This document shows, one piece after another, positions 8,357 through 18,658 of a DNA stretch of 64,000 bases (position 1 is its first letter; every line of letters begins with the position of its first letter). The stretch covers positions 124,001 through 188,000 of the forward strand of contig NZ_JAOZEV010000002.1 in NCBI RefSeq assembly GCF_025847275.1. Reading direction: 5' to 3'. The notes under the pieces were generated by a model. It searched no databases and was not told the origin of the DNA. It saw only the letters and a list, made by a program, of their open reading frames with translations. The stretch is from Flavobacterium frigoritolerans (lineage in GTDB: Bacteria; Bacteroidota; Bacteroidia; Flavobacteriales; Flavobacteriaceae). The position numbers and the translations under genes are program-made.

Positions 8357-10321
8357 CTATTTATCAAGAATTTCAAAACTAGAGTTCATACTTTTAAACT
8401 CTGGCACTATTTTTTTCATCTTGGCAACAATATCATCATTGTCAAAAAATTTAGAGATACCTATTAACTCATCTATTTCAATATGCAAGGTCTCATATTC
8501 ATCTTGAATTTCTTCAGCAATCATAATTTTGTTATGATATGTAGGAAGCGTTTTTGAAGTATCATTTAATAATTCTTCAAAAAGTTTTTCTCCTGGTCTA
8601 AGTCCAACTATCTGAATCTTGATTTCCTTTTCCGGAATAAACCCTGCTAATTTTATCATTTTCCGAGCCAAATCAATAATTCGAACGGGTTTTCCCATAT
8701 CAAATATGTAAATTTCTCCACCGTTACCCATTGCGCCAGCTTCAAGAACTAACTGACATGCTTCAGGAATAGTCATGAAATATCTAATAATATCTGGGTG
8801 TGTTATAGTAAGTGGTCCACCTTCGGCAATTTGTTTAGTAAACAAAGGAACAACTGATCCATTAGAGCCTAATACATTTCCAAAACGAGTTGTGATAAAT
8901 TTCGTAGTATCCTTCCCTTTTTCTTTCTGATTTTTCAGGTGTAATGACTGTACATATTTTTCAGCAATACGTTTACTAGCCCCCATTACATTGCTAGGAT
9001 TTACTGCTTTATCTGTAGAAACCATTACGAATTTCTTCACTTTATATTTGCAAGCTAAATCAGCTAAATTTTTTGTTCCTTCTATATTTGTTAATATAGC
9101 CTGAGATGGATTCCCTTCCATCAAAGGTACATGTTTATAAGCGGCGGCATGAAAAACAACTTGTGGCCCATGCACTTTAAACACTCTCTCCATTGCCTCT
9201 TTACTCTTCACATCGGCAATTACAGCATGAATTCGAGAATCCGAAATTATATTTTGAGTTTCTAAACAAAGACTATGCAGTGGCGTTTCTGCCTGATCTA
9301 ATAAAATTATGTTTTTAGGATTGAACCCTATTACCTGTCTTACTATTTCACTACCAATGGATCCTGCAGCCCCAGTAATTAAAATGGTTTTATCTTTTAA
9401 TTGTTTCGATATAGATTTACTATCCAATACGATTGGTTTTCTTTCCAGTAAATCCTCAATCTGAATATTCTTTACTTTTTGAGAGATTTCTTTCTGGTTT
9501 TCCCAATCCGAAATTAAAGGCACTGTATAAACCCTATAGTTAAATTCTAAACACTGATCTACAATAATCAATTGTTCATCCTTAGATAGACTTTTATCAG
9601 CAATAATAATCCCTTCTGCTGCAACTGAGCGCATTAATGCAGGTAATCTTTTCTTTTGAATTAAAATTGGTAAATCCAGCATCCTCTTCGATGCATTCTG
9701 GTTATTTTTATCTACGAAACCTACAATTTTAAAACGAGAAGGCGTTTCAAATTTTAATGCATTTGCTACTGATATCGCGTTGGCATCCGTTCCGTAAATA
9801 ATAGTTCTTATTAATTTACTATTATTTTTTTCTGCAAAATAAAGTTCAAATGTTTGTTTAACGACAACTCGATATAAAAACAAACCACAAAATGAAAGCA
9901 CTATATTTATAAAAAGTGCGGTATTTAAAAATGCTTTATCTCCATGATATAATTCAAATACAAAATTGAAGAACAAAAAAACAATCAATACTGACATTTG
10001 TGAGAACAACAGCTTTATTGCATCAATATATGATGAGTGTCTAATTATACCTGAATAAGTTCTAAATAGCCAAAAGAAAAAAACATTAACTCCCAAGAGT
10101 GAGCCAACAAAATAAAACTCATGATGCGTTATAATATATCCTAGACCAGTACCTTTAAATAATAAATAAGTAAAAGTAAAGGAGAAAATCAATACCATAA
10201 CATCCATTAAGACTATAATCCACCTAGGCAAATAACTCAGGTTATGGATATTAAGCCTTAAATTAGCTATCGAGAAATACTTAGCAAATAAAATTGCTAA
10301 ATTGGTTGGTTCGTTATTCAA
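8357..10321 (-). CDS. pglF: Membrane UDP-HexNAc 4,6-dehydratase (PglF/WbpM/CapD family)
   Basis: A 654-residue protein with four N-terminal membrane helices (about residues 33-150), a middle Rossmann-like domain and a C-terminal SDR catalytic domain. The NAD site is GAAGSIG at 317-323. The catalytic STDKA (435-439) is followed by M446-x3-K450, the Met-for-Tyr replacement typical of PglF and WbpM. The family converts UDP-GlcNAc to the 4-keto-6-deoxy sugar, the first step to QuiNAc, FucNAc or QuiNAc4N. The start is a TTG with no in-frame ATG upstream before a stop; the next Met is near residue 39, inside the first helix, so TTG is the best choice. It ends its unit at the hairpin at 8283-8316. 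Confidence 0.92.
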   Translation of the reverse strand: MNNEPTNLAILFAKYFSIANLRLNIHNLSYLPRWIIVLMDVMVLIFSFTFTYLLFKGTGLGYIITHHEFYFVGSLLGVNVFFFWLFRTYSGIIRHSSYIDAIKLLFSQMSVLIVFLFFNFVFELYHGDKAFLNTALFINIVLSFCGLFLYRVVVKQTFELYFAEKNNSKLIRTIIYGTDANAISVANALKFETPSRFKIVGFVDKNNQNASKRMLDLPILIQKKRLPALMRSVAAEGIIIADKSLSKDEQLIIVDQCLEFNYRVYTVPLISDWENQKEISQKVKNIQIEDLLERKPIVLDSKSISKQLKDKTILITGAAGSIGSEIVRQVIGFNPKNIILLDQAETPLHSLCLETQNIISDSRIHAVIADVKSKEAMERVFKVHGPQVVFHAAAYKHVPLMEGNPSQAILTNIEGTKNLADLACKYKVKKFVMVSTDKAVNPSNVMGASKRIAEKYVQSLHLKNQKEKGKDTTKFITTRFGNVLGSNGSVVPLFTKQIAEGGPLTITHPDIIRYFMTIPEACQLVLEAGAMGNGGEIYIFDMGKPVRIIDLARKMIKLAGFIPEKEIKIQIVGLRPGEKLFEELLNDTSKTLPTYHNKIMIAEEIQDEYETLHIEIDELIGISKFFDNDDIVAKMKKIVPEFKSMNSSFEILDK

Positions 10322-10360
10322 ATTAGTTTGTCTTAGAATTATAGAGTCCGATAATAATTA

Positions 10361-10368
10361 CAAAAATA
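10361..10368 (-). promoter_or_regulatory. Possible -7 box for pglF
   Basis: On the minus strand this reads TATTTTTG, a perfect TAnnTTTG box, 39 bases upstream of the TTG start. The nearest TTTG upstream is only 14 bases away, shorter than the usual 17-23, so the box may be a chance match. If real, pglF has an internal promoter. Confidence 0.3.
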
Positions 10369-10389
10369 CGAAATAATGGATTCAAAAAA

Positions 10390-11274
10390 TTAAATTTTAA
10401 CACCAGCTCTCTTTTGTTTCAAAAAATCCAACAAATATGCTCCATAACCAGATTTAACAAGAGGTGATGCTAATTCTTCAAGTTGAGTGTCATTAATAAA
10501 ACCTTGTCTCCAAGCGATCTCTTCAATACATCCAACTTTTAGCCCTTGTCGCTCCTCAAGAACCTGTACAAACTGCCCAGCTTGCATTAAACTATTAAAA
10601 GTTCCAGTATCAAGCCAAGCTGTGCCTCTACTTAAAATCCCCACCTTTAAAGCTTCTTTTGATAGATATACTTTATTTACATCAGTAATTTCATATTCTC
10701 CACGCGCACTTGGCTCAATATTTTTGGCTATTTCAACAACTGAATTATCATAAAAATACAACCCTGGAACTGCATAATGAGATTTAGGATTAACTGGCTT
10801 CTCTTCTATAGAAATGGCTTTTAAATCTTCGTCAAATTCTACTACTCCGTAACGTTCTGGATCCGAAACATGGTATGCAAAAACTACTCCTCCATCTGGC
10901 TTTGTATTAGAACGTAAGAGTTCCTGCATATTGGCTCCAAAAAATATATTGTCTCCTAAAATTAAAGCAACATCATCATTTCCGATGAATTCTTCTCCAA
11001 TTACAAAAGCTTGTGCTAATCCATTTGGTATAGCCTGTTCCGCATAACTAAATTTACAACCTAAATTCTCACCATTTCCTAATAATTTTTTAAAATTTGG
11101 TAAATCATGAGGCGTTGAAATAATCAAAATTTCATTTATCCCTGCCATCATTAAAGTTGATAGTGGATAATAAATCATTGGTTTATCATATACTGGCATC
11201 ATTTGCTTGCTCATTGCAAGTGTTAATGGATGTAGTCTGGTACCCGAACCTCCTGCTAAAATAATTCCTTTCAT
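10390..11274 (-). CDS. rmlA: Glucose-1-phosphate thymidylyltransferase
   Basis: A 294-residue nucleotidyltransferase that joins glucose-1-phosphate to dTTP, the first step of dTDP-L-rhamnose synthesis. The activating loop [11 protein letters not shown] (8-18) and [17 protein letters not shown] that follows are the RmlA signature. LGDNIFFG and [20 protein letters not shown] are also conserved. The length equals that of E. coli RmlA (about 290). It follows rmlD by 43 bases in the order rmlC-rmlD-rmlA. The fourth enzyme, rmlB, is encoded 28 kb upstream in the same locus. Confidence 0.96.
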   Translation of the reverse strand: MKGIILAGGSGTRLHPLTLAMSKQMMPVYDKPMIYYPLSTLMMAGINEILIISTPHDLPNFKKLLGNGENLGCKFSYAEQAIPNGLAQAFVIGEEFIGNDDVALILGDNIFFGANMQELLRSNTKPDGGVVFAYHVSDPERYGVVEFDEDLKAISIEEKPVNPKSHYAVPGLYFYDNSVVEIAKNIEPSARGEYEITDVNKVYLSKEALKVGILSRGTAWLDTGTFNSLMQAGQFVQVLEERQGLKVGCIEEIAWRQGFINDTQLEELASPLVKSGYGAYLLDFLKQKRAGVKI

Positions 11275-11317
11275 TTGTCTGGATTATATCTATATTATAC
11301 TAATAAAAATTAAGCAA

Positions 11318-12169
11318 CTATAATTGTGCCAGCATTTTTTTTAAACTCTCTTTGTAATTTGGAACGTCCACTCCATAGACTTTCTTTATTTTATTTTTAT
11401 CTAATAAAGAAAAAGAGGGGCGTTTTGCTGGAGTGGGGTATGCTGAAGAAGGAATTCCTCCAACTTTACAATTATAACCACCAACTTCTTTTATAGTCAA
11501 TGCAAATTCATACCAACTAATCTCTCCTTCATTCGAATAATTATAAATTCCAGGAATCCATTTACTTGATGAAATAATATCGATTAGAACTTGTGCTAAA
11601 TCAGCTGCATAAGTTGGTGACCCTATTTGATCATTAACTACACTAATTGACTCTCTTTCTTGCATCAATCGTTGCATAGTTTTTACAAAATTATTACCAA
11701 ATTTACTATAAACCCACGATGTTCTTATAATGATTGAATTTGGATTTTCTTGCAAACAAGCTAATTCCCCCAATCTTTTAGTTTCCCCATAGACATTGAT
11801 AGGATTTGTCAAAGCTTCTTCATCCAGAGCAACTGAAGATGTTCCATCGAAAACATAATCTGTAGATATATGAATTAGTTTTACTTTATTTCTAGCTGAA
11901 TATTTTGCTATTACTTCCACTGCCAAATGATTAACAATCTCTGCCAATTCCTTTTCAGTTTCAGCTTTATCAACTGCTGTATAAGCTCCACAATTTAATA
12001 TAATTGTGGGATTAATATCGTATAATTGCTCTTTTAAGAGATCCAAATTATCTAAAGTAATTTTTGTTCTGTCTGCAAAAAACCATTGGTATTGTGAATA
12101 ATTTGAAGATAATACAAATAACTCTGATCCAAGCTGTCCATTTGCCCCAGTTACAAGTATCTTTTCCAT
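11318..12169 (-). CDS. rmlD: dTDP-4-dehydrorhamnose reductase
   Basis: A 283-residue SDR enzyme that carries out the last step to dTDP-L-rhamnose. The NAD(P) loop TGANGQLGSE lies at 7-16, STDYVFDG at 102-109 and the catalytic Tyr and Lys at Y127 and K131 (VYGETKRLGE). GSPTYAADLA is also a family feature. Its ATG overlaps the rmlC stop by one base (TAATG), which supports translational coupling. The length is normal for RmlD. Confidence 0.95.
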   Translation of the reverse strand: MEKILVTGANGQLGSELFVLSSNYSQYQWFFADRTKITLDNLDLLKEQLYDINPTIILNCGAYTAVDKAETEKELAEIVNHLAVEVIAKYSARNKVKLIHISTDYVFDGTSSVALDEEALTNPINVYGETKRLGELACLQENPNSIIIRTSWVYSKFGNNFVKTMQRLMQERESISVVNDQIGSPTYAADLAQVLIDIISSSKWIPGIYNYSNEGEISWYEFALTIKEVGGYNCKVGGIPSSAYPTPAKRPSFSLLDKNKIKKVYGVDVPNYKESLKKMLAQL

Positions 12170-12717
12170 TAAAACAAGCTATTACAATTTTCCATAAAAG
12201 GAAGAACTTGATCTTTTTCAGAAACTATTGCCTCATCTAAATCCATTCCCCAATCAATATTTAAAGATGGGTCATTAAATTTGATTCCACCCTCTGAGGC
12301 TTTATTATAAAACTGATCACACTTATACATTACTGATGCTGTTTCACTAATTACCGAAAAACCATGAGCAAAACCTTGAGGCACTAACAATTGCTTCTTG
12401 TTTTCTGCTGAAAGCAGTATACTAAATGTTTTTCCATAGGTAGGAGAATCTTTTCTTAAATCTACTGCTACATCTATTATTTTTCCTTCTAAAACACGTA
12501 CCAATTTAGTTTGTGCGAAAGGAGGATTTTGATAATGTAATCCCCTTAAAGTTCCTTTTTTAGAGAAAGATTGATTATCCTGTACGAAATCAATATCAAT
12601 CCCTAAATCTTTAAACTTAGTCTTACTGTATGATTCAAAGAAATAACCTCTTTCATCACCAAATACTGTTGGTTCAACTATTACTAAATCTTTTATAAAT
12701 GTTTCTTCAATTCTCAT
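12169..12717 (-). CDS. rmlC: dTDP-4-dehydrorhamnose 3,5-epimerase
   Basis: A 182-residue cupin epimerase acting on dTDP-4-keto-6-deoxyglucose. The active-site pattern is visible: LRGLHYQ with H61, K71, and Y131 in VMYKCDQFY. VPQGFAHGF (112-120) is the conserved cupin turn. It lies directly ahead of rmlD and 30 bases after the aminotransferase gene. Length and motifs match canonical RmlC, unlike the shorter cupin encoded at 13880-14305. Confidence 0.96.
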   Translation of the reverse strand: MRIEETFIKDLVIVEPTVFGDERGYFFESYSKTKFKDLGIDIDFVQDNQSFSKKGTLRGLHYQNPPFAQTKLVRVLEGKIIDVAVDLRKDSPTYGKTFSILLSAENKKQLLVPQGFAHGFSVISETASVMYKCDQFYNKASEGGIKFNDPSLNIDWGMDLDEAIVSEKDQVLPFMENCNSLF

Positions 12718-12747
12718 ATTAAAATATAATTCTTATTTATTCTTATG

Positions 12748-13887
12748 TTAATAAAAAAAGGCTTCAATTGCTCCTTTAATTCTATTCTTATCATCGTTTG
12801 TAAGGTTTGATCCTGAAGGCAAACACAACCCTTTTTCGAATAAACTTTCAGCTATTTTTTCTCCATAAAATGGATAACCAAAAAACAAGGGCTGTAAATG
12901 CATTGGTTTCCATAAAGGCCGCGATTCAATATTCTCTCTTTCAAATACCAATCGTAAAGATTCCTTATCAATCTTTTTATCATTATTATTGTCAATCAAA
13001 ATGGTACTCAACCAATAATTAGAGAAATAATCGTCACTTGGCTCTTCAAAAACTGTTACCTCATTTATATCTTCGAATACTCTTTTATAAAAATCATGCA
13101 TCTCTCTACGGAAAGTAATATTTTTATCCAAAATTTCCATCTGACCACAGCCTATTCCTGCACAAATATTACTCATCCTATAATTATAACCTACCTCACT
13201 ATGTTCATAATGTATTGCATCATCTCTTGACTGAGTAGCATAAAAAATAGCTTTGTCTTTTAATCTATTAGAATTTGCAATTAATGCACCTCCACTTGAA
13301 GTTGTAATCATTTTATTACCATTAAAAGAAAGAATCCCAAATAAACCAAAAGTCCCACATTTTCTCCCTTTGTAACTACTCCCTTGAGCTTCTGCACTGT
13401 CTTCGACTATTGGAATTTCATATCGATCTGCAATCGCATGAATTTCATTTATTTTATAAGGCATTCCATATAAAGAGACAGCAATAATTGCTTTAGGTTT
13501 TTTCCCTTTTGCAATTCTATCCTTAATTGCAACCTCAAGAAATTCTGGACAAATATTCCAAGTATCTGGTTCGCTATCAACAAAAATAGGAATAGCACCT
13601 TGATATAAAATAGGGTTTGCTGATGCAGAAAAGGTCATACTCTGACAAATTACCTCATCACCCGATTTCACTCCCAATAAAATTAATGCTAAATGAATCG
13701 CGGCTGTGCCCGAATTTAAAGCAGCTATAGAAACTTTATTATTAAAATAGTCTTCTAACTTATTTTCGAACTCATTAACGTTAGGCCCTCCGGAAGTAAT
13801 CCAAGAATCTTTTAGTGCTTTTTGAATATATTTTTCTTCAAATCCACTTTGTTGCGTCACTGATAAAGAAATTCTCTTTTTACTCAT
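12748..13887 (-). CDS. PglE-like UDP-4-keto-sugar aminotransferase (DegT/DnrJ/EryC1/StrS)
   Basis: A 379-residue PLP enzyme. The Schiff-base Lys is K192 in SFNGNKMITTSSGG, with the PLP-ring Asp D163 in VEDSAEAQGS. RPLWKPMHLQP and GLCLPSG near the C-terminus resemble PglE, which aminates C4 of the PglF product to give UDP-2-acetamido-4-amino-2,4,6-trideoxyglucose. The matching dehydratase is encoded in the same unit. The start overlaps the upstream cupin gene by 8 bases. A role in making Qui2NAc4N or a similar sugar is inferred. Other 4-keto or 3-keto sugar substrates cannot be excluded. Confidence 0.88.
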   Translation of the reverse strand: MSKKRISLSVTQQSGFEEKYIQKALKDSWITSGGPNVNEFENKLEDYFNNKVSIAALNSGTAAIHLALILLGVKSGDEVICQSMTFSASANPILYQGAIPIFVDSEPDTWNICPEFLEVAIKDRIAKGKKPKAIIAVSLYGMPYKINEIHAIADRYEIPIVEDSAEAQGSSYKGRKCGTFGLFGILSFNGNKMITTSSGGALIANSNRLKDKAIFYATQSRDDAIHYEHSEVGYNYRMSNICAGIGCGQMEILDKNITFRREMHDFYKRVFEDINEVTVFEEPSDDYFSNYWLSTILIDNNNDKKIDKESLRLVFERENIESRPLWKPMHLQPLFFGYPFYGEKIAESLFEKGLCLPSGSNLTNDDKNRIKGAIEAFFY

Positions 13888-14305
13888 CTATCTTCCAATA
13901 ATTTGAGTCATAACGAACATCATCTTCATTAACATTTTCTAATGGTAAAGTCGAAAATGATATCAATTTTGAATCTTTTTCTAAAGACTGAATAGCATTA
14001 GCATAGCCCGCAGGAATATGAACTATTTTACTTTCCGAAGCAGAAACAATAACTGTTTCAATAACTAAATCTTTTGAAGGTTTTTTCCAATTATCAATTT
14101 TTACAAAATGGATTTTAAAAGATCCGCTAACACAATAAAAGTTTTTAGCATCCAGTTTATGTCCTTGCCAGGCACGAATAGGGTTTTCTTCTGAATTACT
14201 AATCATGTAGAACCTTTCGATATTAGCAAAACTAAAGTCATTCACATATGAAATAGTCCCGCGGTGGTCGGAGAAATTCCCACCTTGAATTATTTTAGGA
14301 TTCAT
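13880..14305 (-). CDS. Cupin sugar isomerase/epimerase-like protein
   Basis: A small (141-residue) RmlC/FdtA-type cupin. RAWQGHK aligns with the RGFHAHK region of sugar 3,4-ketoisomerases, HIPAGYANAIQSL is the second cupin motif, and the DDVRYDSNYWK end resembles RmlC-type epimerases. The gene overlaps the aminotransferase gene by 8 bases, so the pair probably act on one nucleotide sugar. I take the ATG at 14305 (MNPKIIQGGNFSDHRG) because residues before it are not family-like; an upstream ATG at 14341 would add 12 residues. Whether it is an isomerase, an epimerase or a carrier-like cupin is not decided by sequence. Confidence 0.78.
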   Translation of the reverse strand: MNPKIIQGGNFSDHRGTISYVNDFSFANIERFYMISNSEENPIRAWQGHKLDAKNFYCVSGSFKIHFVKIDNWKKPSKDLVIETVIVSASESKIVHIPAGYANAIQSLEKDSKLISFSTLPLENVNEDDVRYDSNYWKIDE

Positions 14306-14387
14306 ACTAAGATAATATATGTTTTTTATTTGAATATGCAATCGTCATTCTATACTATTTGTTGACTTTTTTTGAATCATGACAATT

Positions 14388-15353
14388 TCATCTACTTAAT
14401 TTTAAATTGCTTTTATTTAACAAATAAAACTTTAAAGAATACACCAAAAGTAAAGGTGTTATTATGATTACAAGTAACAAAATATCATGAACTTTTTGAT
14501 ATAAAGACACAACAAAAATAGAGATAATCGTTTGTGCAATTGCGTAATATAGAGCAACCAATCTGTGCTGAATTTTATATTCGTTACTTAAAACTTGATA
14601 TAAATGCAAACGATGCGCCTCAAAGATGTTTTGCTTCAAAAACAAACGATGCATTATTGTACAAATAGCATCAACTCCATAAACAGCTAAAAATAACAAC
14701 CAGATAACCGAATTAGTCACCAAAATTAATTTTAAAACTAGATAAATTACCCAAAAAGCAATTGCAATACTTCCAACATCTCCAGCAAAACATTTGGCTT
14801 TTTTTCTATAATTAAAGAATAAAAAAACCAAACTAGCTATCATTGCATACTTTATAAAAGCGGCATCAATGAATAATTGAATTTTTGTGTTTACATATAA
14901 CAATGCCCCCATAACAACCAAAGTATACAAACCTGTAATACCATTTATCCCATCCATGAAATTATAGGCATTGATTAATCCTATGGATAAAATATAAGTA
15001 ATAACGACTCCCCATACTGGCATCAAACTAAAGACGCCTAAATCATAAAAAATTAATGTAATAGCAAGAAAGTGAACAGAGATTCTTATTTTATTTGACA
15101 AACTTTGGATATCATCCCAAAAACTGACTAAACTAACCAAAGTTATTCCTGCAAAGAAAAAATAGTTACTTTGTACATGCTGAGTAAAATATAGTAAAGC
15201 AGAAAACCAAAAAATAATTCCACCTCCTCTTAAAGTAACTTCCGAATGAGAACTTCTTTTGTTTGGTTTGTCAATAATATTAAAGCGATCAGCAACTTTA
15301 AAATAAAGTAACATTATAATCATTAAAATGAATCCTAATATTGTGTATTGCAT
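14388..15353 (-). CDS. Polyprenyl-phosphate sugar-1-phosphate transferase (WecA/WbpL-like)
   Basis: A 321-residue multi-helix membrane enzyme of the MraY/WecA family that starts glycan assembly by moving a HexNAc-1-phosphate to undecaprenyl phosphate. The catalytic motifs are present: DD at 80-81, NFMDGINGITG at 131-141, FAGDVGS at 189-195 and an EAHRLHLYQ loop. It lies among the PglF, PglE-like and WbpV-like genes, which points to QuiNAc, FucNAc or QuiNAc4N as the first sugar, as for WbpL in Pseudomonas. It is the only clear initiating transferase in this window. Confidence 0.92.
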   Translation of the reverse strand: MQYTILGFILMIIMLLYFKVADRFNIIDKPNKRSSHSEVTLRGGGIIFWFSALLYFTQHVQSNYFFFAGITLVSLVSFWDDIQSLSNKIRISVHFLAITLIFYDLGVFSLMPVWGVVITYILSIGLINAYNFMDGINGITGLYTLVVMGALLYVNTKIQLFIDAAFIKYAMIASLVFLFFNYRKKAKCFAGDVGSIAIAFWVIYLVLKLILVTNSVIWLLFLAVYGVDAICTIMHRLFLKQNIFEAHRLHLYQVLSNEYKIQHRLVALYYAIAQTIISIFVVSLYQKVHDILLLVIIITPLLLVYSLKFYLLNKSNLKLSR

Positions 15354-15412
15354 TATTAAATTTTTAAATCATTTTTCATTTTTCCAGAAAGCTATATAGA
15401 TTTATTATTATG

Positions 15413-16468
15413 TTAAAAGAGTAATGATTTATAAGGAACTAATTTTAATTCCTTCTGAGGCTGTTCTTTACTGTCGATTATTATAGCTCTAAAAAACGGA
15501 AAAATATAAAAGCAGCAAGCAAAACTTATTAACCAAAGTTTTTTATTTACTAATGCTGATCGAATTACTTCTGAAACCAAAACGATTTCAAAAATTCTAA
15601 AATAAATATAAATTCTAGTCAATTCTGAAGATTCTGAAAAGATATTTACAAAGATGACTGAACAAATGTATGCCAGCAATAAATACTTTTGATGTAATAG
15701 TTGAAATCCATATTTATCATAATACCATAAAACAATTAAACCCATAACATTTAACAACAATAACTTCATCAAAGGAACTGGTATAGCAAACTTACTAGAA
15801 ACATAAAATAGATAGTGAGAGTCCCTTAAAAAGAAACTCAACAAATGAATAATTCCGATTTGTGATATAATAAATGAAAGTCCCATTACTACATATAGAT
15901 AACGGATTTTTATATATTGCCCCCATTTAAACAATATCAAAAAAACTACTAAAGGAATTAAACAACTGTAATGAATTGAGGTAGCTAATCCCATTAATAA
16001 AAAATATTTTAAATACTTTTTATCTAATAAAAAACTAAAAGCATAAAAAGAAATTGTAACCGACAAAAATTGTCTCATATACGTAAAGGAATACAAGAAC
16101 AAAACGGGTATCAGGAAATATAGAACTAGGGGGAGACTACTTTTTTTTGTATATTTTCTGATACCTAGATAAGCAAAAAGATATGTAAAAAAAGAAAAAA
16201 AGAAAAAAAGGAATTTATGATCGAGATTTAAATATCGAAAGGCTTTCATTATAGCCAAAAAACCAAACTCTAAGCCATTATCCCTGGTCCCATTAAGATA
16301 CCAATTAGTATAATTATTATAATCCCAACCAATTCTATCTCTGAATCCTCCAATTAAAACAAAAATCACCAACAGTATTAAACTAATATTTTTTTCTTTA
16401 TTAGGATACTTAGAACTAAAAAAAAATAGAACTAAAACTATCAATAATAATAAAATATAAAAAATCAT
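15413..16468 (-). CDS. EpsG-family membrane protein, possible polysaccharide polymerase
   Basis: A 351-residue very hydrophobic protein with about ten membrane helices. The pattern FRDRIGWDYNNYTNWY near residue 45 followed by GLEFGFLAIMKAF is characteristic of the EpsG family, which often takes the Wzy role in exopolysaccharide loci. ATSIHYSCLIPL near 160 is a further family motif. The polymerase role is inferred from family and place. A second, distinct Wzy candidate is encoded at 23324-24532, so one of the two may serve another polymer. Confidence 0.8.
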   Translation of the reverse strand: MIFYILLLLIVLVLFFFSSKYPNKEKNISLILLVIFVLIGGFRDRIGWDYNNYTNWYLNGTRDNGLEFGFLAIMKAFRYLNLDHKFLFFFFSFFTYLFAYLGIRKYTKKSSLPLVLYFLIPVLFLYSFTYMRQFLSVTISFYAFSFLLDKKYLKYFLLMGLATSIHYSCLIPLVVFLILFKWGQYIKIRYLYVVMGLSFIISQIGIIHLLSFFLRDSHYLFYVSSKFAIPVPLMKLLLLNVMGLIVLWYYDKYGFQLLHQKYLLLAYICSVIFVNIFSESSELTRIYIYFRIFEIVLVSEVIRSALVNKKLWLISFACCFYIFPFFRAIIIDSKEQPQKELKLVPYKSLLF

Positions 16469-16545
16469 ACTGTTAATTTATTTGCCTTCTTAAATAATAA
16501 TATAGCAATTAAAAAATAAAATTGTTTTTATTTTTTTGGAATTAA

Positions 16546-17478
16546 TTAACTCCAATGAACATCTTTTATTTCATCATAAACTTTTTGAATACCTTCTTCT
16601 AAAGTTGTTTTAGCTTTCCATCCATAGCTACTTAATTTAGAAACATCCATTAATTTACGTGGTGTACCGTCCGGCTTCGTTGTGTCAGTTAGAATTTCAC
16701 CTTCAAATCCTACTATCTTTTTTATCAAGATTGCTAGATCTAAAATTGAAATATCATGTCCAATTCCAATATTAACTAAACCAGAATCATTATAGTTTTC
16801 CATTAAAAACAAACAAGCTTGGGCAAGATCATCAGCATGTAAAAATTCTCTCTTTGGACTTCCAGTCCCCCAAATAGTTACAGAACTATCTCCATTTCGT
16901 TTTGCCGTAATAAATTTTCTAAGCATTGCAGGCAATACATGAGAATTTTTCAAATCATAGTTATCATTTGGGCCATATAGATTTGTAGGCATTACAGAAA
17001 TGAAATTACAATCAAATTGATCTCTGTATGCATCACACATCTTAATACCTGCAATTTTTGCAATTGCATAAGGTTCATTTGTAGGTTCTAATTCTCCCGT
17101 AAGTATATATTCTTCTTTTAATGGCTGCGGGGCCATTTTAGGATAAATACATGAAGACCCCAAAAACATTAATTTCTTTACGTTATTTATATATGATTGA
17201 TGAATTACATTATTTTGAATCATCAAATTTTCATAAATAAAATCTCCTTTATAAGTATTATTGGCGATAATTCCGCCTACTTTTGCTGCCGCTAAAAAAA
17301 CGTAGTCAGGTTTTTCCTCTTCAAAAAAATTAGTAACCGCTTGCTGATTTCTTAAATCTAATTCAGAAGATGTACGTAAAATGAAATTATTGAACCCTTT
17401 GCTTTTTAATTGACGTAAAATAGCTGAACCTACCATTCCGCGATGCCCAGCTATGTATATTTTATCATTTAAATTCAT
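16546..17478 (-). CDS. fcl: GDP-L-fucose synthase
   Basis: A 310-residue SDR enzyme that epimerises and reduces GDP-4-keto-6-deoxymannose to GDP-L-fucose. GHRGMVGSAI (11-20) binds NADPH; SSC at 108-110 and Y137/K141 (PYAIAK) form the active site. AAKVGGI and NLYGPNDNYDL are diagnostic. It lies 49 bases downstream of gmd. With manC in the same locus (40270-41277) the route from mannose-1-phosphate to GDP-fucose is complete. Confidence 0.96.
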   Translation of the reverse strand: MNLNDKIYIAGHRGMVGSAILRQLKSKGFNNFILRTSSELDLRNQQAVTNFFEEEKPDYVFLAAAKVGGIIANNTYKGDFIYENLMIQNNVIHQSYINNVKKLMFLGSSCIYPKMAPQPLKEEYILTGELEPTNEPYAIAKIAGIKMCDAYRDQFDCNFISVMPTNLYGPNDNYDLKNSHVLPAMLRKFITAKRNGDSSVTIWGTGSPKREFLHADDLAQACLFLMENYNDSGLVNIGIGHDISILDLAILIKKIVGFEGEILTDTTKPDGTPRKLMDVSKLSSYGWKAKTTLEEGIQKVYDEIKDVHWS

Positions 17479-17527
17479 AATGATTGTTTTTTAATTCAAG
17501 AATAGACTTATTTCCTATTCATTCGGA

Positions 17528-18646
17528 TTAATAATTAATACTAGATCTTACTTCTTTTAACATTTTTTCTTTTAAAACATATTGAAGATCTGAGGCCATC
17601 ATTTCTTTAACTAATCCACCTAAATCATATTTAGGTACCCAGCCTAATTGTGTTTTTGATTTTGTAGGATCTCCAATAAGTAAATCTACTTCTGTCGGAC
17701 GGAAATATTGTGGATCAACAGCGATAATCTGTTTACCCAGCTCAATCTGGTAGGCAGGATTACTGCAAGAAGCAACATATCCCTTTTCATTGACTCCTTC
17801 TCCATTAAATTCGATATCGATTCCTACTTCTGCAAATGACATTTTAACAAAATCACGTACATAGGTAGTTTCTCCCATCGCGATGACATAATCTTCAGCA
17901 ACATCTTGTTGTAGAATGCGCCACATAGCTTCAACATAGTCTTTTGCATGTCCCCAATCACGTTGTGCATCTAAATTACCTAAATATAGGCAATCTTGCT
18001 CTCCTAAAGCAATAGCGGCAGTAGCCATAGTTATTTTTCTGGTCACAAAAGTTTCTCCTCGACGAGGCGATTCGTGATTAAATAAAATCCCATTACAAGC
18101 AAACATATCATAAGCTTCGCGATAATTCTTAGTAATCCAAAAACCATAAATTTTCGCTACTCCATAAGGCGAGCGAGGATAAAAAGGTGAATGCTCATCA
18201 TAAAACCCTTTTTCATTTTTATTCTCGGCCAAACCACCATACAATTCAGATGTTGACGCCTGATAAATACGAGTTTTCTTTTCTAAACCTAAAATACGGA
18301 CTGCTTCTAAAATTCGTAATGTACCAATACCATCAACATTCGCAACATATTCTGGCGAATCAAATGAAACTTTTACATGGCTCATCGCTCCCAAATTATA
18401 TATTTCATCAGGTTTTACCTCTTGAATAATTCGAATAATATTAGTAGAATCTGTTAAATCTCCATAATGTAGCTTAAAATTTACATGGGTTTCATGTTGA
18501 TCCTGATAGATATGGTCTATACGTTGTGTATTAAAAGAAGAAGCTCTTCTTTTAACACCATGAACCATATAACCTTTCTCTAATAATAATTCTGCCAAAT
18601 ACGAACCATCTTGTCCAGTGATCCCCGTTATAAGTGCAATTTTCAT
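17528..18646 (-). CDS. gmd: GDP-mannose 4,6-dehydratase
   Basis: A 372-residue SDR dehydratase, the normal Gmd length. [11 protein letters not shown] (7-17), STSELYG (131-137) with T132 and E134, and Y161/K165 in PYGVAKIYG are the cofactor and catalytic motifs. The [15 protein letters not shown] segment (split NHESPRRGE and TFVTRK) is specific to Gmd. It makes GDP-4-keto-6-deoxymannose, used by the fcl product encoded next. It follows the WbpV-like reductase gene by 12 bases. Confidence 0.96.
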   Translation of the reverse strand: MKIALITGITGQDGSYLAELLLEKGYMVHGVKRRASSFNTQRIDHIYQDQHETHVNFKLHYGDLTDSTNIIRIIQEVKPDEIYNLGAMSHVKVSFDSPEYVANVDGIGTLRILEAVRILGLEKKTRIYQASTSELYGGLAENKNEKGFYDEHSPFYPRSPYGVAKIYGFWITKNYREAYDMFACNGILFNHESPRRGETFVTRKITMATAAIALGEQDCLYLGNLDAQRDWGHAKDYVEAMWRILQQDVAEDYVIAMGETTYVRDFVKMSFAEVGIDIEFNGEGVNEKGYVASCSNPAYQIELGKQIIAVDPQYFRPTEVDLLIGDPTKSKTQLGWVPKYDLGGLVKEMMASDLQYVLKEKMLKEVRSSINY

Positions 18647-18658
18647 TTTTTTATTTTT

